NCBI GenBank assembly: GCA_934378145.1
Contig: CAKXXW010000024.1
Coordinates: forward strand, 1 to 23,843
Reading direction: 5' to 3'
From: an uncultured Eubacteriales bacterium
GTDB lineage: Bacteria > Bacillota > Clostridia > Oscillospirales > CAG-272
DNA length: 23,843 bases
Of the stretch, positions 1 through 6,884 are shown in pieces. Position numbers and translations under genes: made by a program. Each line of letters opens with the position of its first letter. The stretch's first letter is position 1. Below the pieces are notes generated by a model. It did no database searches, was not told the origin of the DNA, and saw nothing but the letters and a program-made list of their open reading frames with translations.

Positions 1-7
1 AATTCTA

Positions 8-36
8 TTGACATTGAAGGCAATATGTGGTATAAT
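8..36 (+). promoter_or_regulatory. Consensus sigma-A promoter
   Basis: TTGACA at 8-13 and TATAAT at 31-36 are separated by exactly 17 bp, and TGG precedes the -10, giving an extended -10 element. Both hexamers match the consensus perfectly. No coding region follows: a strong terminator begins about 30 bp downstream, so the predicted transcript would be only about 55 nt. Confidence 0.8.
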
Positions 37-66
37 CGTGTCGTAGAGTTGGTAACTTTACGAAAA

Positions 67-97
67 AAACCTCGCAGCAAGCTGCGAGGTTTTTCTT
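67..97. terminator. Bidirectional intrinsic terminator
   Basis: A perfect 12-bp stem (67-78 with 81-92, core CCTCGCAGC/GCTGCGAGG) is followed by TTTTCTTTT on the plus strand and by a run of T on the minus strand (the A-run at 63-69). It can stop plus-strand transcripts from the promoter at 8-36 and minus-strand transcripts arriving from the operon that ends at 651. Confidence 0.85.
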
Positions 98-283
98 TTA
101 TAATTTTTTGCGGAAGGATCGTAGAACCCTTCTCTGCCCTCAGATCACGCCGCCGCGCGGGAGGATGATACCCTCCCCTACAATTGAAGATGAAATTTGC
201 CGTCCTTGGGTGAGGCATTTCACACCCGCTTTGAACGGGCAAGAAAGACCTCACTTCTATTGAATGATGACCGCCCTGACCGA

Positions 284-342
284 GGCTCCCTCCGGGAGGG
301 AGCTGGATTTCCGACCCGCAGGGAGGAAAGACTGAGGGAGCC
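284..342. repeat. Nested palindromic repeat (REP-like)
   Basis: An inner perfect palindrome at 285-303 (GCTCCCTCC, G, GGAGGGAGC) sits beside an outer partner, AGGGAGCC at 335-342, that could pair with GGCTCCCT at 284-291, so two competing folds exist. CCGCAGGGAGG lies in the loop. This looks like a dispersed intergenic repeat rather than a terminator, because no T-run follows. A genome-wide copy count would confirm it. Confidence 0.55.
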
Positions 343-554
343 AGCGGCATAATATCTTTGCACAGGCAAACAGACCGTTCGCAATCGTAAATCCTTCATA
401 CCGCGGGCTCTTTCGATCCGCAACTTTGTTGCGGAAATGCTTACCTCCCGGAGGAAGCCTCTTGTCCGCATAAATCGTATCTTCATTTTATAGGGCGTTT
501 GCCTTTCCGAAAAACATTATATGCGGGTGAAGAATTCACCCTTCGGTGCATAAA

Positions 555-597
555 CCGCGAGGATTGGGTGCAGGCGCCGCCTGCCCGCGAGGATTGG
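555..597. repeat. Direct repeat flanking a palindrome
   Basis: CCGCGAGGATTGG occurs at 555-567 and again at 585-597, a 30-bp period. Between them is the near-perfect palindrome GCAGGCG-C-CGCCTGC at 570-584. No T-run follows, so a terminator role is not supported. Confidence 0.6.
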
Positions 598-650
598 CTC
601 CCGGAACTGCCGGGCGGGGGCAGGCTGAGACTGCTTTCTCAGTGAATTTC

Positions 651-2390
651 TCAATAAACGCAGTATTCGCAGAACACGGGATAGTGGTCGGACGGGTATG
701 ATCCGTTTATTTTGTCGGAGCAGACCCTGAAGCTCTTCGCATACACCGCGTTCGGGGTGTAGAACACATAATCAAGGACCTTGCTCGACTTCGGGAAGGT
801 TATTCCGCTGTCGGGCTTCTCGGCGGTAAGGGCTGCGTCAAGGTAGCCCTTACCCGTTATCGTATTGTAAACACCGCTGTTTCTCTGGTCGTTGAAATCT
901 CCCGTCACGACGGTCGGGTAACGCCCGAGCTTTGCCGCTTCCTTCATCAGCACCTTTATCTGCTTTTCGCGCGGAGCCGACTTCGTATGCTCAAGGTGTG
1001 TGTTTATGTGAAGTATCTGCTTGCCCGTCGCCTTGTCCTCAAGGACGGCGTAGGTCATGATCCTCGGATAAGAGGAATCGTCGTACTTTGAATTCGGCGT
1101 ATCGGGGGTCGACGAGAGCCACTTTGTGCCGCTGTCGATCAGTTTGAATTTATCCTTCTTATAGAATATCGCGGAGTATTCGCCCTCATTTCCTCCGTTC
1201 CGTCCGACGCCGACACAGTCGTAATACTTCATAAGGTCGCTCGCCTTGAGGCAGCTCATCCAATACGGAGATGCCTCCTGAAGTCCCACGGTGTCGGGCA
1301 TATTGTTGAGGATCATTGTCACGACCTGATCGACCCTTGCCTCGTCGGGCTTCGTCGTGAGGATATTGAAGCTCATAACGGTGAAAATTCCCTCGTCACC
1401 GAATGTTCCGACCCGCTCGCCCTCAACACCGATCGTAATTAGAGTTCCCTCGGTCTTCGCGGAAGCCATCATCTTCTGCACCGCCGCGCAAAGCCCCGCA
1501 AGGCCGTCGGCGGAGATCCAGATGCCTTTCTCTGTTGCCGCCAGGTAGTATTTATTCGGGTTCGACGCCTCGGCGCTCGATGCGACAAAGCTGTCCCTTG
1601 CGGTCTTTCTTGCCTCGGTAACGCTCGGCGCGTCGCCGATCTCGATCAGCTTGCCGTCGCCCTCGGGTACATTCGTCACAACATCAAGTACATAGCCCGA
1701 GGCATCAATGACCGACCAATAAAGCGCCTCAGCCGCGGTCTTTCCGCCCGAAAAGCTCTTTTTGTAGATTATCGTGTAGTCCTTTATCGGCGCACCGTTC
1801 AGCGTCATGCCGTCGCAGGCGTACTTATCGGCGAAAACATAAGGCTCGCCGGTAAAGAATTTCCCGTCGTCGCGCTTTGCCGAGAGGAAATCCGCCGTGA
1901 ATTTCTCCACAGCCTTCAGCACGGTGTCCTCCGTATGTCCCGTGATAACGAGCCTTCCGCCCGAGAGACGGTAGCCGTAGTCGTTATAGCGCAGCTCAGA
2001 AAGAAATTCCTTCGTTTCGGGGCGGTCGGATGCGCCGAGGACTATCTCAAATTCCCCCATAGGGAACATAGGGTCGCCCTCGCGGTAAAAATCGTCGCCG
2101 ACCTTAAGCTCAACGCCGTAAAGCGCCTTTATCTTCGCCTGAAGGTCGCGCATGGCATCCACGATCGCAGTGCTTGCGCCCGAAGGTCTGACTATGCTGA
2201 ATTTTGCAAGCTCTTCGATGCTGATGCCCTCGGACTTCGGCGGCTCGGGGGTGCCGGAGCCGGAGTCGGTCGGGGTACTGTCTTCCTGCCCGCCCGTCGT
2301 CGTGCCGTCGCCGTTCCCCGTCGTGGTGCAGGAGGCAAAGCAGAAGGCAAGCATTACGAGCGCGAGTATCGCTGATATGATCCTTTTCAT
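651..2390 (-). CDS. Lipoprotein with endonuclease/exonuclease/phosphatase (EEP) domain
   Basis: A 579-residue predicted lipoprotein. I chose the start at 2390 because the upstream minus-strand sequence has AAAGGA 8 nt before this ATG and the protein then begins with a lipoprotein signal (MKRIISAILA..., lipobox FASC, Cys21), followed by a Thr/Ser/Gly/Pro-rich tether to about residue 55. Residues 62-175 and 200-320 look like two copies of one alpha/beta module (EIVLGASDRPE versus LIEIGDAPSVTE). From about 335 to the end is an EEP fold: MSFNIL, LQEAS (metal-binding Glu), NTHLEHT, TGDFND and the closing SDHYPV with its catalytic His. This family hydrolyses phosphodiester or phosphomonoester bonds; the substrate here (nucleic acid, sphingomyelin-like lipid or sugar phosphate) cannot be read from sequence. 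It is the last gene of a minus-strand trio and probably acts on the outer face of the membrane. Confidence 0.85.
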   Translation of the reverse strand: MKRIISAILALVMLAFCFASCTTTGNGDGTTTGGQEDSTPTDSGSGTPEPPKSEGISIEELAKFSIVRPSGASTAIVDAMRDLQAKIKALYGVELKVGDDFYREGDPMFPMGEFEIVLGASDRPETKEFLSELRYNDYGYRLSGGRLVITGHTEDTVLKAVEKFTADFLSAKRDDGKFFTGEPYVFADKYACDGMTLNGAPIKDYTIIYKKSFSGGKTAAEALYWSVIDASGYVLDVVTNVPEGDGKLIEIGDAPSVTEARKTARDSFVASSAEASNPNKYYLAATEKGIWISADGLAGLCAAVQKMMASAKTEGTLITIGVEGERVGTFGDEGIFTVMSFNILTTKPDEARVDQVVTMILNNMPDTVGLQEASPYWMSCLKASDLMKYYDCVGVGRNGGNEGEYSAIFYKKDKFKLIDSGTKWLSSTPDTPNSKYDDSSYPRIMTYAVLEDKATGKQILHINTHLEHTKSAPREKQIKVLMKEAAKLGRYPTVVTGDFNDQRNSGVYNTITGKGYLDAALTAEKPDSGITFPKSSKVLDYVFYTPNAVYAKSFRVCSDKINGSYPSDHYPVFCEYCVY

Positions 2391-2428
2391 GGGTCGTATC
2401 CTTTCCCGGCGTATCGCCGTCAAAAAAT

Positions 2429-3079
2429 TTACCTGTTTTGCTTTCCGATTATATCCTCAAGGCTGCCTATGACTTCGCCCGGGCAAGCCTCGAGCGTTTT
2501 CCTTGACTGATGCCCTGCGGCGCAAAGCACACAGTCGACTCCGATGAGCGAGGCTACATCGGCGTCGTGCGTCGTGTCGCCGATAAAGAGCGCACGGTCG
2601 TTCGGGTGTTCAAGCCTCCAGCCCTCGGCGATCGCCGCCTTGCTTCCGGCGTGGATATCGCCGAGCCCGTAGGTAGCGGCGAAATATCCCGAGATGCCGA
2701 GTTCGCGAAGCTGGCGGTCGAGCATCGTCTTTTCGGTCGCGGAGATGACATATTGCGGTATCCCAGCCTCCTTAAAGAAGCGGAGAAGCTCCTCCGCCCC
2801 GCGGCAAAGCCCCGAATCGGCGGAAAAGCGGTCGTATTCCTTCATCCATTCGACGGCGACATCGGCAAAGCTCTCCTTCGTGAAATCGAATCCGAGCCGT
2901 TCGTAATAGTCTATCACCGGAAATCCGAAGACCGAGCGGTAATATTCCCTGTCGGGGATCTGCGGCAGTCCGCGCGCGGCGAGAAGCACATTCACGCTCT
3001 CTATCCCCGCGTCGACATCGTCAAAAAGCGTGCCGTTGAAGTCCCAAAGTATCGCCGTGTATTTTTCAAGTTCCTTCAT
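2429..3079 (-). CDS. HAD-superfamily hydrolase, phosphoglycolate phosphatase-like
   Basis: A 216-residue cytosolic protein with the HAD motifs in order: motif I WDFNGTLFDD near the N-terminus, a helical cap (about residues 20-90), motif II VISATEK, motif III Lys in AGSKAAI, and motif IV GDTTHDADVA. It resembles the Gph/PGPase-type branch that dephosphorylates small phosphometabolites. The motif I position that is usually Asp (DxDxT) is Asn here (DFNGT), which removes the usual general acid; I recall this variant among Clostridia, so activity is not excluded. It lies 38 nt upstream of the EEP lipoprotein start on the same strand. The ribosome binding site is weak, and a large RNA hairpin precedes the gene. 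The substrate is unknown. Confidence 0.85.
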   Translation of the reverse strand: MKELEKYTAILWDFNGTLFDDVDAGIESVNVLLAARGLPQIPDREYYRSVFGFPVIDYYERLGFDFTKESFADVAVEWMKEYDRFSADSGLCRGAEELLRFFKEAGIPQYVISATEKTMLDRQLRELGISGYFAATYGLGDIHAGSKAAIAEGWRLEHPNDRALFIGDTTHDADVASLIGVDCVLCAAGHQSRKTLEACPGEVIGSLEDIIGKQNR

Positions 3080-3096
3080 AATGATAATTATATGCG

Positions 3097-3136
3097 TTCC
3101 GGAGCAGCCGGGCGAGTCCGCCCGACTGCTCCGGAA
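3097..3136. repeat. 18-bp hairpin between two minus-strand genes
   Basis: The arms 3097-3114 and 3119-3136 pair over 18 bp with a 4-nt loop (3115-3118). In minus-strand RNA the single non-Watson-Crick position is a U-G pair; in plus-strand RNA it is a C-A mismatch. On the plus strand TTTTTT follows, as in a terminator, but no plus-strand gene ends here. On the minus strand it lies just upstream of the HAD gene start, where it may be an mRNA-processing or attenuation structure. Confidence 0.65.
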
Positions 3137-3156
3137 TCGGTTTTTTATTCCTTTTA

Positions 3157-5472
3157 TTAGTCTTCGGTGGCGTAGCCCATGCTCTCATACCACGAGAAGT
3201 AGTTGCTGAAGAGTCCGGATGCGTTGCTCTCGTCTACCGCCATTCTGATGATGGGGTCGGAGTTGAGCGCCATGTTCGCCTCGGCGATGAGAGCCTGAAG
3301 CTCTTCCGAGGTCTTGCATGCGGCAAATTTCGGCTCGTAAAGCTCGGTGTAATATTTCGCACGGTCATAGAGCGAGAAGTCTATGTTCTTGACATAATCG
3401 TTAATATCGAAGCCCATGAGAACATCGTACTTCGCGTCGCGGTTCTGCTGCTTGCCGTAATCCCACATATTGTAGAGCATATCTTCCTCGGGATAGGCTA
3501 TGAAGGCGTTGCCCGTCTTGTAGATGTCCATCTGATAGAAGTTGGACAGTCTCTTTACGGTGGTATAGGTCCTGCCGCCGACGACCGTAGTCTCGGGGTT
3601 GTAGTCCTCTCCGGCGACTCCGTACTGGATAAGGTTACGGAAGGCGGGGTTGGTGGTTATATAGGTGACGACCTTCATGCTTCTCGCAAGGTCGACCGAC
3701 GAAGAGCTTACCGCGAAAAGATTCTGGCAGACCTCTGTCGCGTATGCCTTCGGGTTCTCAAGGACCACCATATAGTAATCATTGCCGAGCGTGGCTTCAA
3801 GGTCCTTGCCGCCGCTGACGAGCGCCATACCGACCTGCTTGCCCTCTTTATAGAGCTTTTCGATATCTCCCTCGGTGTAAAGTCCCGAAGCCTTCAGGTC
3901 GAGAAGCCTTGTCTTCTGAGTCGTATAGTCGGTGTTCGAGGTTATGGTACGGACGGGGACACGCGTACCCTCGTCGGCTGCCTTCGGAAGACCCGTGCCG
4001 AGGATCGAGAAGCTCTTTCTGTCAAGCGACGCGCTCTCTACCGTATAGCGGTTGAGTATCTTTCTGTCCGTGATGATCTGAACATATGCGGAGCCGCTCT
4101 TGATGAAGTACACGGCGCTGTTTCCGAAACCGCCGCTCTTGTTGAGATCCTTGCCCTTCTTTTCGGTATATCCCGAGAAAGTATAATACTTCGTGCCTGC
4201 CTTGAATTCGGTCTCCTCGTGATAGAAGCCGTAGGAATCAACGGTATAATAGGTCACTCCGCTCTTGAATTCGGTAAGGTTCTTTGCCTCGTTCGCCTTC
4301 GGGATGAAGTAGGACACATCGTCCGAGGGCTTCTGATATATCTTATGATATTCGCCGTAGGCATCAAGGTGGTAATAGTTCTTGTTTTCTTCGTACGATA
4401 CGAAATTCTCGACCTTCGTGTACTCATAGTTCAGCGCCCAATAGAGGGTGTTCGCCTCTACCATATCCTCCGCCTTCGCGACGAAGGGAAGCACGATCGA
4501 GTAGGTCGGATCGTCCTTCATAGCCTCGTTCTGCTGCTGAAGCTCGTTGAGAAAGTCCAATACATAGTCATCGGAGAGCGAGGATATGCTCTGGATATTA
4601 TACTGATAGAAATCGAAAAGCTCTTTGTTTATAAGAAGGTACTTATAACTTCCTATCGCCTTGTTGTTGGGTATGCCGTAGGTCGCATCGCCGCTCTTCG
4701 CAGCGTCCATGAATTTGTCGTTGACATAGGTAAGGATAGCCTTCGACGAGCCGGAAAGTTCCTCGTCAAGCTCGGCGAGCCAGCCGTTCTTTATGTATCT
4801 CTGATAATTGTCGTAGCCGCATACGCATACGATGTCCACCTGATTCGGCAGGGCATCGGGATATTTAAGCTCGGAAATGCCGTATTCGTTCTTTATCGTC
4901 TCGGCTTCGGTCGTGACGGTATCATCGGGGTCGATTATCGCCTCGGAGTAGGAGGCATACTGGGGATAATCCTTATAGAACATCTCTCTTATCTGAGCGG
5001 TGTCCTTGATACCGAATGCCTTCATTCTCTTGGTATAAGCCTTGAGCTTATCCTTGGCCTCGGTCTTTATGAGCTTTTCCCTTGCCTGATATTCCATCAG
5101 CTTCTCGACGACCTCATATTCCTCCTCGGTGTAGAAGGAAACGATGAGCTGCGCTCTGAATTTCGCCTTCGTTATCTTGTTGATCTCGGCGGCGACGCGC
5201 TGATAGGCGTTGCGGACATTGCTCGCCTCGGCGTATTCGGCGGAATCCCCGCCCTTTGTGTTCTTTATCTCTTCAAGTTCGGCAGCGGTCGGAACATGCC
5301 GCTCGGTGATGAGAAACATAGTAAGAGTTTCGGTCGTCTGGTCCGCCTCACTCGTGGCGCTGCCGGTGGTATCGGTCGACTCCCCCCCGAAGTTAAGACC
5401 GCATCCCGCCATAAGGCATACCGGAACGATCATAAGAAGTGCCAAAACAAGGCACAACAGTTTTTTTCTCAT
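3157..5472 (-). CDS. Large lipoprotein resembling an extracellular solute-binding protein
   Basis: A 771-residue predicted lipoprotein. The start at 5472 is set by AGGAGGG 9 nt upstream and a clear lipoprotein signal (MRKKLLCLVLALLMIVPVCL, lipobox MAGC, Cys24). Features reminiscent of family 1 solute-binding proteins are VDIVCVCGYDNYQRYIKNGW (211-230), LAELDEEL, the Y-G-I-P-N stretch near 265-270 and KYLLINKELF (277-286). The helical region 60-200 is rich in Lys/Glu and probably inserted or divergent. Residues about 352-468 hold a Tyr-rich insert with repeats (TEFKSGVTYYT, TEFKAGTKYYT, DAYGEYH, DSYGFYH). No ABC permease or ATPase gene is adjacent, so a transport role is uncertain; it could be an orphan receptor or a substrate-binding surface protein. 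It is first in the minus-strand trio and follows the promoter at 5529-5557. Confidence 0.7.
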   Translation of the reverse strand: MRKKLLCLVLALLMIVPVCLMAGCGLNFGGESTDTTGSATSEADQTTETLTMFLITERHVPTAAELEEIKNTKGGDSAEYAEASNVRNAYQRVAAEINKITKAKFRAQLIVSFYTEEEYEVVEKLMEYQAREKLIKTEAKDKLKAYTKRMKAFGIKDTAQIREMFYKDYPQYASYSEAIIDPDDTVTTEAETIKNEYGISELKYPDALPNQVDIVCVCGYDNYQRYIKNGWLAELDEELSGSSKAILTYVNDKFMDAAKSGDATYGIPNNKAIGSYKYLLINKELFDFYQYNIQSISSLSDDYVLDFLNELQQQNEAMKDDPTYSIVLPFVAKAEDMVEANTLYWALNYEYTKVENFVSYEENKNYYHLDAYGEYHKIYQKPSDDVSYFIPKANEAKNLTEFKSGVTYYTVDSYGFYHEETEFKAGTKYYTFSGYTEKKGKDLNKSGGFGNSAVYFIKSGSAYVQIITDRKILNRYTVESASLDRKSFSILGTGLPKAADEGTRVPVRTITSNTDYTTQKTRLLDLKASGLYTEGDIEKLYKEGKQVGMALVSGGKDLEATLGNDYYMVVLENPKAYATEVCQNLFAVSSSSVDLARSMKVVTYITTNPAFRNLIQYGVAGEDYNPETTVVGGRTYTTVKRLSNFYQMDIYKTGNAFIAYPEEDMLYNMWDYGKQQNRDAKYDVLMGFDINDYVKNIDFSLYDRAKYYTELYEPKFAACKTSEELQALIAEANMALNSDPIIRMAVDESNASGLFSNYFSWYESMGYATED

Positions 5473-5528
5473 AGGAAATATTCCCTCCTTGCGAATACAG
5501 CTACGGATATAGCTACTGATACTATTAT

Positions 5529-5557
5529 ATTTTACACCAAACACAAGCCCCTGTCAA
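5529..5557 (-). promoter_or_regulatory. Sigma-A promoter for the minus-strand lipoprotein operon
   Basis: Read on the minus strand: TTGACA (5557-5552), a 17-bp spacer, and TAAAAT (5534-5529; 5 of 6 match to TATAAT). It lies about 56 bp upstream of the lipoprotein start at 5472 and leads into its AGGAGGG ribosome binding site. Confidence 0.75.
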
Positions 5558-5870
5558 GAGTTTTTTTGTATCCTTCCCTTCACCTCCGAAGCCTTCGGCA
5601 GGCGTGACGGGGGCGTCTTCTTTTACCGTTTGTACCCTTTGCACAATCTTCGCAAAGCCTTTTTGGTCACATATCCCCGACATGCGGGCATAGTGCATAT
5701 TTTTGCCGCAAAAGTTTGTGCAGATTATCCTGCTTTTTCGCTTCCGGAGGGGAAATAGCAAATTTTTCGTCGATTTTCAAAAAAATTTTCGCGCAAAAAA
5801 AGCATTTTGCGATTTTTATGCGTATATTAAATATAGAACAGTGAAATAATAACCCGAACGGAGGATATAA
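5558..5870. other. Divergent intergenic region upstream of dgt
   Basis: About 310 bp between the lipoprotein promoter and dgt. It is markedly AT-rich from 5750 onward (A- and T-tracts at 5759-5800), as expected for a promoter region. TTGCGA at 5807-5812 with TAAATA or TATAGA near 5828-5837 is a possible but poorly spaced dgt promoter. GGAGG at 5860-5864 is the dgt ribosome binding site. Nothing else is recognisable. Confidence 0.5.
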
Positions 5871-6884
5871 ATGGAAAAGATCAGGGAGATCACAGAGCTG
5901 AGCGAGAAGCTGACGCTGTCGCCCTTTGCCTGTTTTTCGGCATCGACACGGGGGAGAGAGAGACCCTGCGAACCCTGCCCTCTGCGCACTGAGTTCCAGC
6001 GCGACCGCGACAGGATAATACATTGCCAGTCCTTCCGGCGGCTGATGAACAAGACGCAGGTCTTCCTTGCCCCTATGGGCGACCACTACCGCACAAGGCT
6101 GACCCACACACTTGAGGTCACGCAGATCGCGCGGACGATAGCAAGGGGACTTCGCCTCAACGAAGACCTCACCGAGGCGATAGCCCTCGGACACGACCTC
6201 GGCCACACGCCCTTCGGTCACGCCGGAGAAGCCGTGATGCAGGAATGTTACTCAAAGGAATTCACGCACTACCGCCAGAGCCTTCGCGTCGTGGACAAGC
6301 TCGAGCGCGACGGCAAGGGATTGAACCTCACATGGGAGGTCCGCGACGGCATTGTCAACCACACGAAGGAAGAGACGCGCGCCGCGACCCTTGAAGGCCT
6401 TATCGTGAAGCGCGCCGACCGCATAGCCTACATCAACCACGACATAGACGACGCCTGCCGTGCGGGCGTGATGACGACAGAGGACATCCCCGCGGCGCTT
6501 CGCAGCGTCCTCGGACAGACACATTCCGACCGTATAGACACCATGGTAAGCTCGGTCATCGCCGAGAGTACCGGAAAGAACGATATAATCATGGCTCCCG
6601 AGATATGGGAGGCAACAGAGGAGCTTCACCGCTTCATGTTCGCAAATGTGTACTTAAATCCTCAGGTAAAGGGCGAGGAGGGCAAGGCAAAGGAGCTTGT
6701 CGCGCGGCTCTACGACTACTATGTCGCGCATCCCGACGAGCTTCCCGGAGTCTATCACGACGAGCTTGAGACAGAGGAGGTCGGGCGGTGCGTTTGCGAC
6801 TTTGTCGCGGGAATGACCGACAGATACGCGATAGAGACCTACCGCCGCCTCTTCATTCCCGAAGTCTGGAGGGGTCTTAATTGA
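5871..6884 (+). CDS. dgt: Deoxyguanosinetriphosphate triphosphohydrolase-like HD protein
   Basis: A 337-residue dNTP triphosphohydrolase-family protein that would cleave dNTPs to deoxynucleoside and tripolyphosphate, balancing pools for replication. The HD-domain metal ligands are visible in order: His79 (RLTHTLEV), His108-Asp109 (GHDLGHTPFGH) and Asp191 (YINHDIDDA). The family signature FRRLMNKTQVF follows a short N-terminal segment holding an odd CEPC pair (Cys33, Cys36). GGAGG sits 6 nt before the ATG. The last codons overlap dnaG by 4 nt, so the two are translationally coupled. A dgt gene next to dnaG is a recurrent arrangement in Clostridia. The preferred nucleotide cannot be assigned from sequence. 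Confidence 0.93.
   Translation: MEKIREITELSEKLTLSPFACFSASTRGRERPCEPCPLRTEFQRDRDRIIHCQSFRRLMNKTQVFLAPMGDHYRTRLTHTLEVTQIARTIARGLRLNEDLTEAIALGHDLGHTPFGHAGEAVMQECYSKEFTHYRQSLRVVDKLERDGKGLNLTWEVRDGIVNHTKEETRAATLEGLIVKRADRIAYINHDIDDACRAGVMTTEDIPAALRSVLGQTHSDRIDTMVSSVIAESTGKNDIIMAPEIWEATEELHRFMFANVYLNPQVKGEEGKAKELVARLYDYYVAHPDELPGVYHDELETEEVGRCVCDFVAGMTDRYAIETYRRLFIPEVWRGLN

Larger units (their letters stand above)
98..650. other. Non-coding region with palindromic repeats
   Basis: No convincing gene is visible. Open frames here have no ribosome binding site and run through GC-rich inverted repeats. Besides the repeats listed separately there is a 6-bp inverted repeat (GGGAGG at 159-164 with CCTCCC at 172-177) and a small one at 626-641 (CTGAGA...TCTCAG) just beyond the stop of the minus-strand gene at 651. 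The texture resembles the dispersed palindromic elements seen between genes in many gut Clostridia, which is recalled rather than checked. Confidence 0.6.

Noticed and set aside
220..486. Minus-strand open frame of 88 codons
   Set aside because: It runs through palindromic repeats, has no ribosome binding site and a composition typical of non-coding sequence.
3137..3156. Plus-strand terminator formed by the hairpin at 3097-3136 plus its T-run
   Set aside because: No plus-strand gene ends here, and the stem pairs better in the minus-strand RNA, so I list it as a hairpin rather than a terminator.
4219..5607. Long plus-strand open frame of about 460 codons
   Set aside because: It is antisense to the lipoprotein gene, is Val/Ile/Leu/Arg-rich as expected for a shadow frame, and lacks recognisable domains; the minus strand has signal peptide, ribosome binding site and promoter.
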